Assembly: GCA_010014835.2 (NCBI GenBank)
Contig: JAAAKB020000008.1
Span: 2,592,039-2,613,855, forward strand
Length of the DNA stretch: 21,817 nt
Source: Apostichopus leukothele
Lineage: Eukaryota > Echinodermata > Holothuroidea > Aspidochirotida > Stichopodidae
Reading direction: 5' to 3'
Positions 13,743 to 21,817 of the stretch are shown piece after piece. How positions within the stretch are numbered: position 1 is the stretch's first letter; each line of letters opens with the position of its first letter. Made by a program: the position numbers and the translations under genes. A model generated the notes under the pieces. The model did not search any database and was not told where the DNA came from. It worked only from the letters and a program-made list of their open reading frames with translations.

Positions 13743-16700
13743 CTGAGGAGGAGAGGCAAAAACAACTAGTATAAAATTATGAAATGCTTACAGAAAGAAA
13801 TTAATCTTAACATATAGAACACATCCCTGCTCACTGTGCTGTCAATTTAGCATGAATCTCTCACAATTATGGTTATCACAGGATAGTGTCACAGCAAATG
13901 GAGGGCAGAGGTAGGTGATGTAACCTTCTGTTACCTCCCCCCCTCCCCCCCAACCCCAACACAAATAGAAAGATGCATTATTTTCTTGATGCCATTGGTG
14001 CTCTCCTATGTATACACCAAAGCAAAATCAACAACCTTTGGGTACAGTACCTTGTAAACCATGAATAATTATATGAAACTATAGTGTTGCCTCTCAAACC
14101 TTGCTGAGTTGGTGTTAGTGACCCTATCGTGAGAACCTGCTTAAAACCTCCAATGGACTAAAACTCATAGTGAGTGACTACTGTCAGCATTAAATTGGTT
14201 TTGCAGCAAGGATGTTGTGCACTCTCTTTCAAATAACAGAACTGCAGAAAACTATACCTCCTTTGTATGTGAATGTTTGGCTGTAGGTGTTTTGAAAACA
14301 ATTCTTACTAAATAGTAAAAATACAGTTGTGAAAGATTTTATATGTACAGTTTCACTATTGCTTTATTTAGGGGAGGCCAAAGGGGAAAAAGAGAGAGAG
14401 TTGGGAGGGGGGAGGGGAGGGATGAGTGAGGGAAGGAAAGAGATGGACGATAATTCCCTAAACTGTGGTAATAGTTGGGGAGTAGCTGTAAAACATCTCA
14501 TAGAATCAATGCTTTTCTGGCTGACAGCCTCCTCCCCCTAATCTCCTCACCCACAGACACTCAGAATCTCTAGCCTAGATCAAATCTTTGACATACTGCT
14601 GTGAAATCTCACCTTGCGGTAGTGTAAGAGTTGTAGCAGCTCCTTGAATCTGTAAGACTTGCTGTTGTACTTGCTGTTGTAATGCTAAAGTTGCTGCAGT
14701 GGCAGGAGAACTCTATAAACCAACAAAAGATTTCCTGATATTTAATATTATTGACTTTCTAAAATGATTGCCTCCACATCCTCACTCAGCTGGTCTGTTT
14801 TTTTTAATTCAATGTGATAAATGCTGATATTTTCTAGTTTCCTTTAAAACACAACAAATTTCCCCGAAGAAAAGGAAAACATCAAAAACATGACAGTAGC
14901 TAGACATGAAGTAAGACAGAAATTTGATAATTCTTATTGCTAAAATTCACTGAATATGCAAATAATATAGTTTGTCCTAAACCATTTAAAAGAAGGCTTC
15001 AGTTTACAACTGGTTCTTCAGCAGACATATAATTTTCAAATGATGCTTATAAAGTCCCTTTTAGAAGCTTTTGAATAAGCATTTTCATGAAAACCCAACA
15101 TTTTCAAGTGAATATGAACATGCAAGAGCCAATCAACAAACACAGGAATACGTCTTTGAAGAACTCACCAAAGTTCCAGAATACTGCGACGGTTGAGTTG
15201 GAACTGACTGGAACTTCTTATCATACAGAGGAACTACAAGGGGGAAGGTAATTACAAAATAAAATGAATTAGTGTTGAGTCACACTCATGTCTTGGTAAG
15301 GCTGTTTGGATTAGCATTTCTTGGTAAACAGCATTTCATGGATTTTTACAATTATGTTTTCACTACACAGTAACGATACATTACACCATAGCAGGCTTTC
15401 TAATTGAGTATACATGCTTCTCATACAATCAGGTAGAGAGAGTGAATTGATTCTAGAGTGAATCTGATTGTCAAATGGTACATGGAAATAAGGGTGTTGA
15501 AACCCAGCCGACTAACACAACTCACGTTTTGGAGCTGGTTCTTGATGGCTGTGATGGTGCGATGAGTGACTAGCCTTGTTGCTACTACTACTACTGTGGT
15601 CTGACCTACTCTCTGCGGAACTCTTTTGACTGGATTGATGCTGGTGAGATTCAGCTGCATTTGGGTCTACAGCTTCTGTCTGGAGTAACTTGTTCTCCCA
15701 CATCTTAGAATAGCACAAAAAAAAAATAATTACCATCACAAAAGAAAATATGAACAGTTATTTACACGAAAGCTCAAACAAAATGGACCAGAAATTGTCA
15801 CCTACTGTCAAAGCTTGTTAGACAATTCTTTGTAACAAATATCCTTGTGTATTTTACTTGCACAAGTCTCAGAAAAATTTAAACCATCATTGGCAACAAA
15901 TTCAATTTGCAAGTATTAGTAACTTACACCAAATGACTGTTTATTTATCCATTTATTTATTTACTTTGGATGAATTTTTGCTGTTTTACCTTGTTAAGCT
16001 TTAAGAGACCTTTTTGATAGGTTAGCAGACTTCTCCTCTTATTGTAATTGGACAGGTTTTAACAGTATCCAGATATTAAGTTCTAACCAAGAAGACATTA
16101 CTGTACCCTTTCAAATTATTTATAAGTTTAAAGAGCTTGCAGTGCTAAAAAGGTTATTGGTTAAAAGTAAGAAACATATGGATACAAGAACGCCCTGCAT
16201 GGTAATGGTTGAGCTCAGTGACTCGGGTAATGACTTACTTTGCATATATACCGTACTGTTGCAAAATTAGAAAATATCTGATAGCATAGCGTGATCAATT
16301 GCCACTATTGAGTGCTGCTGACTTAAGATTTATGTTATTTGTTCTAACTATTGAACAGGCATAAACAACAACAGGCCACTTTTATCTATGCCACCCACTC
16401 ATGTTAATTCTCTTTGTCCAAACCCAATACCACAGACATACTTCATAAAACAAAATTGAAGTTCTCCTCTAAATCCCCCACACCTCAGAGCATCTAGCCT
16501 CCTAATGCCCCCTCCGGACCCTCCCCCAACAATTCTCACATTGTTGGTATAATATTCACTTTTATTTCACGCATTAGTTATCTTGTACTGAGATTACATA
16601 TTCAATATGCCTGCATAATCACTTTTCTGGAAGCATTGTCAGAGATATAGCTTACCTACAATTTTATCACACCTACCTTTTTTCGATTCTGATTGTCAAA

Positions 16701-17848
16701 GTAATATTATCCAATCATATTCACCATTTAGCGATTAAAACTGACTATTCATAGTTATGTAAATATATCCGTGATTAGCACCTCAACAAACAGTTTGATT
16801 GGCTGTTACGAATCGGGAATTTAAGTCACACCTCATATATAAACCATAAGCTATATATGCAAATTCGCCCCTGCTTAGGGTCTCTTGAAAACATGGCCGC
16901 GACTCGCACAGCTCTCAGTTCGCACGCAAACCACAGGCCGGTGGACTACACACTAATCATACGTACATAATTTGCTGCAATATTAGATCCAAAAATTGAC
17001 CGTCGATTGAGGATCTGCATTGTCGATAGCAGCGAAAATCAGAAGAAATGTTCAAATTTCATCAACCAAATCAGGTAATATGTGGATGTTTTACCAAACT
17101 TGTCTAGATTTGGTCCAAGTATTACAAGCATATGGCATCGACTTCGTAAGTCCGTAAGTATAGTACATTAGCGTTGCATTTGTTGCACATTGTCATATAC
17201 CCGTCAGGAACTGTACAGCACCTGTGTGCCTTTGTTGCAAACCAGTCGAAGTTAACTACGCTTGTTGCAAATTTTGTAAACGTTCAAATGAGAGTATGCT
17301 ATATCAAACCTGTTTCAGATCTTGTAGAACCTGTTCATCAACACCTTCATCGATGAATGCCTCTCTGACATTGTTAACAACATCGTCAATTACAGATTTG
17401 TACAATTTATACTGAAAATAAAGGAAATATAATATTCGTATTTTGGCCTCATCAAATGTATCTTGCTTCACAATTTTGACGTTATGCATAACAAATATTT
17501 GTATATCACACATGCCCCATCAGATACGCAAAGAATATATGCTGATCAATGCAATATTGCCTTGGTCATTTTCCTGGCGAAATACTTGTCAGGTTCTTTC
17601 TTCATTTTTAATTGTAAAGTGGTAATTCGGAACGTTACAAATAGTTCAGTGTGACAGTGAACTGGACCAAATTGATATGGGCATTTAAAGTAGAAGCTGC
17701 GTGCTATGCTGTGAAGTTGTATCCCGTACAGCAAAATCTCGGTTTACACAAAATCACCACAAATTCACCATTTAGCGGCAACGTGAACCGAGAAATATTG
17801 AACATATTCACCAAGTATTTTACTTACCACTGCTTGAGGAGTTGTCAT
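13543..17848 (-). CDS. GTF2A1: TFIIA large subunit (alpha/beta precursor), partial (six exons, 222 aa)
   Basis: Joined minus-strand exons 17848-17828, 17411-17310, 15703-15526, 15233-15169, 14712-14613 and 13742-13543 give one frame of 666 bases with matching phases. Residues 1-52 or so form the conserved N-terminal helical region: KLYKSVIDDVVNNVR, EGVDEQVLQDLKQ, then MWENKLLQTEAVD (human: LWENKLMQSRAVD). This part forms the four-helix bundle with the small subunit GTF2A2. A Ser/His-rich and then Gln-rich linker follows, including ATAATLALQQQ (human ATAATLALPAG). TFIIA binds TBP at the core promoter and stabilises it on TATA DNA in the nucleus. Human GTF2A1 is 376 residues, cleaved by taspase-1 into alpha and beta. 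Here the acidic stretch, the cleavage site and the C-terminal beta-barrel part are missing, because the left-hand exons are not in the window. Confidence 0.93.
13743..14612. other. GTF2A1 intron 5
   Basis: This is an 870-base intron. It has a C-rich tract near 13934-13955 and a purine-rich GA/GGA tract near 14385-14440. The 70-codon + frame at 14329-14541 runs through that purine tract and is not a gene. Confidence 0.6.
14613..14712 (-). CDS. GTF2A1: GTF2A1 exon 5: Ala/Gln-rich linker
   Basis: The acceptor is 'ttggtttatag' and the donor is 'gcaag|gtgaga'. There are 33 codons plus one base. It encodes SSPATAATLALQQQ followed by VQQQVLQIQGAA and TLTLPQ. ATAATLAL is shared with human GTF2A1, which anchors this linker exon to the gene. 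Confidence 0.88.
14713..15168. other. GTF2A1 intron 4
   Basis: This is a 456-base AT-rich intron. I see nothing else in it. Confidence 0.6.
15169..15233 (-). CDS. GTF2A1: GTF2A1 exon 4: linker
   Basis: This is a 65-base exon with acceptor 'cccttgtag' and donor 'tttg|gtgagt'. It completes the split codon of exon 3 and returns to phase 0. It encodes LPLYDKKFQSVPTQPSQYSG and two further residues. No domain is expected here. Support comes from phase compatibility on both sides and consensus splice sites. Confidence 0.75.
15526..15703 (-). CDS. GTF2A1: GTF2A1 exon 3: WENKL helix and Ser/His-rich linker
   Basis: The acceptor is 'ttttttttgtgctattctaag' and the donor is 'aaaac|gtgagt'. There are 59 codons plus one base. 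It opens with MWENKLLQTEAVD and passes into a Ser/His/Gln-rich run (SDHSSSSSNKASHSSHHHSH), matching the position of the Gln/His-rich stretch in vertebrate TFIIA alpha. Confidence 0.93.
15704..17309. other. GTF2A1 intron 2
   Basis: This is a 1,606-base intron, the longest of the gene. Its left two-thirds are plain AT-rich DNA. The right end carries the promoter-like cluster listed separately at 16797-17074. Confidence 0.6.
16797..17074 (+). promoter_or_regulatory. Promoter-like cluster and possible first exon, antisense to GTF2A1
   Basis: On the + strand an inverted CCAAT box (GATTGGCTG, 16797-16805), a TATA box (TATATAAA, 16836-16843) and a perfect octamer (ATGCAAAT, 16857-16864) lie in a row. 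They are followed about 50 bases after the TATA box by ATGGCCGCG (16893), which opens a 25-codon frame. A second ATG at 17048 gives MFKFHQPNQ and then a donor-like 'cag|gtaata' at 17074. This combination resembles RNA polymerase II promoters of histone type, but no histone follows. A transcript from here would run antisense across GTF2A1 exons 2 and 1. The order and spacing of the motifs are seen directly; function is inferred. Confidence 0.3.
17310..17411 (-). CDS. GTF2A1: GTF2A1 exon 2: N-terminal helices
   Basis: The acceptor is 'ctttattttcag' and the donor is 'aaacag|gtttga', a weaker donor. The 34 codons include VIDDVVNNVREAFIDEGVDE, nearly the same as human VIEDVINDVRDIFLDDGVDE and fly VIEDVITNVRDAFLDEGVDE. 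This is the clearest evidence for the gene. Confidence 0.95.
17828..17848 (-). CDS. GTF2A1: GTF2A1 exon 1 (start codon)
   Basis: ATG at 17848-17846 gives MTTPQAV and a perfect donor 'gtg|gtaagta'. It joins in phase 0 to YKLYKSVIDDV. The start context 'caaagATGa' has A at -3. The short lead before KLY(K/R) resembles short N-termini of other TFIIA large subunits. The choice of start is inferred from the splice donor and the TATA box upstream. Confidence 0.75.
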
Positions 17849-17859
17849 CTTTGAAACAT
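17845..17859 (-). other. Five-codon uORF overlapping the GTF2A1 start
   Basis: An upstream ATG (17859-17857) opens Met-Phe-Gln-Arg and stops at TGA 17847-17845. That stop overlaps the main ATG as ATGA. Such an overlap can allow reinitiation or leaky scanning. Only sequence evidence is available. Confidence 0.4.
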
Positions 17860-17950
17860 GAAATGAGTCTGCACTTGGATAACTTTTTGACCACGTTATC
17901 GATCACTTCGTTGGCTGTTGTCAGCCACCTTCAAAAGAAACGTCTGTCGG

Positions 17951-17960
17951 TATATATATA
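17951..17960 (-). promoter_or_regulatory. GTF2A1: TATA box of GTF2A1
   Basis: An alternating TA run ('tatatatata') lies about 103-112 bases upstream of the GTF2A1 start codon. The intervening leader contains a hairpin (TGGCTG at 17912-17917, CAGCCA at 17922-17927). The spacing would put transcription start about 75-80 bases before the ATG. Confidence 0.4.
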
Positions 17961-18454
17961 GGGCATACCTAAAACAAACCCCCTTTGTTTGGGTTGTTCC
18001 ATTTTGGGGAGCCTTGCTCTGTTGTAAATTTTAGGCAAATAAACGTAATTTGACTCATATATCCCACAAATTTGATTGAAGTTACATTTCCTCATCTTTT
18101 TAATTTTTTTTCAAAGGGTAAATTAAGCTATACTAATCTGGAATTGTTCCCAAATATTTGTGTGGTCAATCCATTGTGGAAAATAGTGGGTGTTGGTAAT
18201 AGGTGTTCTGTCGACCTGCATGAATTACATAAATCATGAAAATAAGCATGGGAAGCTCTTTGGCTGTGCACATAAAAATCAGCAAGACTTTGTTCCCACA
18301 GTTCAACAGTTATAAAGATGGAGTATACCTTAATTGTACTAGATCCTGCATATTAGCTCTGTTAGGTTTAAGCCTACCTGCAACTGAAGCAAAATCATCT
18401 GGCAAATACTGGCAACTGTTGCAATAGGCGACTGTGAGAATGGGAGAAATGGGA
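17961..18454. other. Upstream of GTF2A1, no gene seen
   Basis: AT-rich sequence. The 63-codon + frame at 18236-18427 has no domain or splice context that I can support. Confidence 0.5.
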
Positions 18455-18469
18455 TATGATAGGGTTACA

Positions 18470-18655
18470 GGTCCGTGAGACCGAAGGTCCGTGAGACCGA
18501 AGGTCCGTGAGACCGAAGGTCCGTGAGACCGAAGGTCCGTGAGACCGAAGGTCGACGAGACCGAAGGTCGACGAGACAGAAATTTAAAAAGGTCCGCGAA
18601 ACCGAAGATCTTCGAGACCGAGGTCCAAAATTATTACTAGGCCCCGCGAGACCGA
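18470..18655. repeat. 16-bp tandem array forming the left transposon end
   Basis: Units start at 18470, 18486, 18502, 18518, 18534, 18550 and 18566. The first five are identical ('ggtccgtgagaccgaa'), and the next two change the centre to 'gacgagac'. Degenerate copies follow at 18591 and 18607 and near 18641. Each unit is itself a quasi-palindrome (GGTC...GACC). Confidence 0.9.
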
Positions 18656-18847
18656 AACTATTACTAGGCCTATAATAGTGGTGAGACAAATATTACTACC
18701 GGTAATATTAAGTTGATAAAGCATGTAATTAAAAGGAATGTACAGCCATTTCATTTCATAGTGGATACCAGTGACTTGCGCAAGGGGGCTGTGACGGCTT
18801 GCAATGATACTAGGCCTCCACCAGTGGCATAACCAGAGGGGGTTGCA

Positions 18848-18863
18848 GGGGGCGAAAGCCCCC
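18848..18863. repeat. GC-rich hairpin inside the transposon
   Basis: GGGGGC, loop GAAA, GCCCCC: a perfect six-base stem with a GNRA-type tetraloop. It sits in G-run and C-run flanks that may represent a second repeat nested in the transposon. Confidence 0.5.
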
Positions 18864-19274
18864 GCTCTCAAAAGTCTTCCCCCCCCCCTGCTGCCCAAAA
18901 TGAAATTTTAGAATACAAATATAACTTAATAATTAGATATAGCGATACCCTATTTTAAACAATATTGCCCCCTTGTTAATTAGCTCTTTGACCCCCTCTG
19001 AAGCCCCTCTAATGAAAAAGTCTAGTTACCCCACACCCCCACCCACCCCCACCTCCAGTGGGGAATATCTCTCAGTAGGGGGAAATCACTTAGTGGGTTC
19101 TATCCGGGCAAGATTAAAGTGATTCAGACTGGGGGGAAATGAATCGACAGACTACACTATATTGATTTTATTTTAAGTCATAGATCTCGCGGACCATCAG
19201 TTCGCGGAAATTCGGTCTCACAGACCTTCGGTCTCGCGGACCTTCAGTCTCGTGGAATTCCCCCTATGATAGGG

Positions 19275-21593
19275 GTGCCTGGTGTTAGATGGCAGCAGTT
19301 TAGTATTGGATGGCTTTGGTATACATGTTCATTATGTGTAGGGCCATATGTAGGGATTCTGTTTTTCATGGTGAAGCATCCCGACCTCTTGAAAAATCCT
19401 GCAATTTGACCAGACTTTTAACGTTGCCATGTTTCTAAGTTGTGTTCCAGGATGCAGTGGGTCAAATTTTGGAAATGGCTGAACACCAGCTCGATTCTTT
19501 ACATGCTGACAATGTGTGTCATTGCACAAACAGTTGGGGCACTGATAGCTTGCATATAATGAAATAAGTTTTGTGATCTGGCTTTTAACAGGAAAGCTAT
19601 GAAGCCAGTGATCACCTATTTGGTGGTATATACAATGCATTTTGAACTTGATGTAAACAATTTCTAATGTCTACCAGATCATCAAAACTGACTTTGTTTG
19701 TCTGAGCAGCAATTTGATCTTTTTAGACTACCAGTGGTAGTCTGTGAAACTATAGGGACTGTCAAAAGTTTTCTCTGCCTGCCAGCACCTCATTGATTGT
19801 AATGAGACCTCTAACCATGTAAGGTTATACCGACATCTTTTTTTACATGCTACCACTACAAACTTAAAGGTGAAGATCCAGCATCCAAAACGCTGAATTT
19901 TTTTATTTTATGGGCGACTAAGATCCACATTGAACTTTACCTAACGTAAATTTTACACATTCCTCTTTAAGTCCAAATGTTTAGAGTTTGGTGCACAGTG
20001 TAGATTCCCATAACAAATATTGACCAATTTAATAGATAAACAATGATTTAAAACTTTATAAATTAATGACTTAAACTAGATTTGTTCAGTTTGATCGTTG
20101 TTCAGAAAACGTTTACAGTACAACATTAAAGATTTTAAAGTTTGATTTAACCTGGATTAAAATAATGTTGACACTAGACCCTGAACTGAGAGTGGTAGCA
20201 AGTGAGTAAGTGTAAAGAGTAAATAAGTGTAGTAAGTAAGTGTAAACAGGCCCTTTGTACTACAGACAATAAGTGGTGTACATTTGAATGTAATTAATTC
20301 TAAAACAAAGAAATTGCATCTACTGTATTAACTAACTTGCCAAGTAAGATAAGCATACTGTTTGGCAACTCTGTAAAGGATTGGTTGTAAAAAGTAAGGG
20401 GACTCCAACACTCATATACTGCACAGCAAAAGTCTGGCTGAAATATTGTTATTTCATACTTTCTGAATAATTTTTTAATTTCGTTGTCATGAGACTTCGA
20501 AGCACAATTGGCAATGGTTTGTCTTTTCTATTTTTCAGAGTTTTCAGGGCGATCTCGATACTTCAACTGCCCTCGAGTTGGACCTGCAGTGAATGGCCAG
20601 CAATGAATCTGTTACGTTGCCCCTTGAATACAGCATTTCCTCATGGTCTCTGTCCTTGCATAATACCCAGAGATCATTGGAAATGGATTATTTATGTGTG
20701 GCTTCATTCATCTGTATCCATGGATACTGGGCTCTGTAAATTGGAGGAAAACAGCTGTGCATAAAGAAAACTGATTGGTCGTCTTTATGATGAAACATTT
20801 CTTTTCACGCAGAGTATCTGGACGCTTTATCTCAGTGTTTGTTGCATTAAAGCAGTGCTTTGTGTAAGGTCAATAATTTGACCAATAAAAGTGGTCAATT
20901 ATTTGACCAAACCTGTAGTTAAGTCCAGCCGATCAGAATCCAAGTCACAAGTCCAAATTGGCCCAAGTCTGAGACAAAGTGAATCTGGGACACCTGGATT
21001 CCAAGTCTTGAGTCCAGGCAATGAACTATGAAAGTTCTTAATCTCAATTCACATATCATCAGTCAGACTGTCATATGGCCCATTGGTCTTCTTCAATATG
21101 GAAACTTTCAGGTGCTGTAAAGTATATCATAAGGGGGAGGGGTAGTGAGTAGTAACAAGAAGTAAATGACTTGGACCCACTTCATAATATTATCAGGTGT
21201 AGGAGGGTATATGTGAGTGGGGAGAGGGGGTACAATGTTGTTAGCTGAAAGTACCGGGTACCGAAAAGGGGGCAGAACCCTTTTGGGCTCTGCAGCAGTT
21301 CAAATGTTTTGTTCCCTTTAATGATTTTCAAGCCCAAAAATACTTGTAGAGGAATTACTCTGAATTCTTTATTTTTTTTTAATGTTGTGGTGCAGGTCCT
21401 GAGGGATATAACCGGAATGATGGATTTTACATAGGAGGGGAAGAAGCCTGGGGTTGTTGAAGCCAACTCACATGTAGAGGGTTGTCCCCCAGATAAAAAT
21501 AAATAAAAAGTTTAGAAATCAATGGTACAATCTGAGGCATACTGCACTAATAGTCGGTCTATAATATTTTGGGTGAGGATGAATAGGATGTCT
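19275..21593. other. Stretch with only weak exon-like blocks
   Basis: No confident gene is present. Weak + strand candidates at 19451-19567 and 20539-20739 are discussed in the findings. A perfect hairpin lies at 19725-19743 (AGACTACC, AGT, GGTAGTCT), a short AGTAAGTGTA-like direct repeat near 20205-20250, and two near-palindromic 16-mers at 20868-20908. The rest looks like plain AT-rich intergenic DNA. Confidence 0.45.
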
Positions 21594-21817
21594 ACACCAG
21601 TAGCAGTGGTCTAATTCATCCCCTGCTGAATGTAAAATATACCTGACTGAACCACTTCCCCTAACTGACCTTGGGAGGTGGGGGCCATCCCCACACCAGT
21701 AGCAGTGGTCTAATTCATGCCCTGCTGAATGTAAAATATACCTGACTGAACCACTTCCCCTAACTGACCTTGGGAGGTGGGGGCCATCCCCAAAGCAGTA
21801 GCAGTGGGGTAATTCAG
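21594..21817. repeat. 99-bp tandem repeat (2.3 copies, runs off the window)
   Basis: Units begin at 21594, 21693 and 21792, an exact 99-base period. The first two copies are almost identical (c/g difference at 21620/21719), and the third starts with a few differences before the window ends. Near-identity means recent duplication or active homogenisation. The array probably continues to the right. No open frame across it is convincing. Confidence 0.92.

Larger units (their letters stand above)
18455..19274. mobile_element. Non-autonomous DNA transposon with tandem-repeat inverted ends
   Basis: The left end is an array of 16-base units 'ggtccgtgagaccgaa' (seven contiguous copies, 18470-18581, then degenerate copies to about 18655). 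The right end (about 19185-19258) holds the same units in inverse orientation ('ttcggtctcgcggacc'). 'tatgataggg' occurs at 18455-18464 and again at 19265-19274, just outside both ends, fitting a target-site duplication of 7-10 bases. The element body is therefore about 800 bases, with G-rich/C-rich tips and no transposase frame. TSD length and long repeat-built ends suggest a MULE- or hAT-like MITE; the superfamily is uncertain. Confidence 0.65.

Noticed and set aside
16893-16970. 25-codon frame after the octamer/TATA cluster as a histone gene
   Set aside because: The peptide (MAATRTALSSHANHR...) has no histone similarity. Only the promoter-like motifs are retained.
18470-18581. CRISPR-like array
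   Set aside because: The 16-base units abut directly without spacers and reappear inverted at the other end of a transposon in a eukaryotic sequence.
18465-18898. Minus-strand open frames with repeating Arg/Ser/Leu residues
   Set aside because: They are translations of the transposon's 16-bp array and of adjoining simple sequence.
20590-20592. In-frame TGA as a selenocysteine codon
   Set aside because: There is no recognisable selenoprotein motif and I saw no SECIS-like hairpin downstream. A normal stop or chance frame is simpler.

Overview
This is eukaryotic, intron-bearing, AT-rich DNA, most likely from an invertebrate deuterostome. I infer an echinoderm, perhaps a sea cucumber, from the intron-rich gene structure, the TFIIA and ABCC5-like protein sequences, homopolymer G/C runs and LINE-type 3' tails. 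The species call is an inference. No bacterial or viral gene was recognised.

Two protein genes can be assembled from exons with consensus splice sites. (1) On the + strand, four phase-0 exons (9706-9813, 10792-11118, 11519-11788, 12582-12785) encode 303 residues: the end of the first transmembrane domain and essentially all of nucleotide-binding domain 1 of an ABCC5/MRP5-type ABC transporter. (2) On the - strand, six exons (17848-17828, 17411-17310, 15703-15526, 15233-15169, 14712-14613, 13742-13543) encode 222 residues: the N-terminal alpha part and linker of the TFIIA large subunit (GTF2A1). It has a TATA box about 100 bp upstream and a tiny uORF overlapping its start codon.

The two genes run toward each other and both lose their 3' halves in the 757-bp gap at 12786-13542. 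The transporter lacks the tail of NBD1, TMD2 and NBD2. TFIIA lacks its acidic region and C-terminal beta-barrel half. This is the largest oddity of the window and suggests an assembly misjoin, a rearrangement breakpoint or interleaved genes.

Region by region: 1-9705 holds no confident gene. It contains a LINE-like 3' end (about 1400-1555), tandem repeats (57 bp x2, 17 bp x7, 39 bp x3), homopolymers and microsatellites, a hairpin-rich probable retroelement 3' end (about 8971-9225), and some exon-like or ORF-like blocks that I could not assign. 9706-12785 is the transporter, with another LINE-like 3' end in its first intron. 12786-13542 is the junction. 13543-17960 is GTF2A1, whose second intron carries an antisense-oriented promoter-like cluster (CCAAT, TATA, octamer) with a possible first exon. 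18455-19274 is a roughly 800-bp non-autonomous DNA transposon whose inverted ends are built from 16-bp tandem repeats and which is flanked by a 7-10 bp target duplication. 19275-21593 has only weak exon-like blocks. The right edge enters a 99-bp tandem repeat that continues out of the window.

The two genes are not functionally linked: one is a membrane exporter, the other a general RNA polymerase II factor. Their adjacency is positional only.
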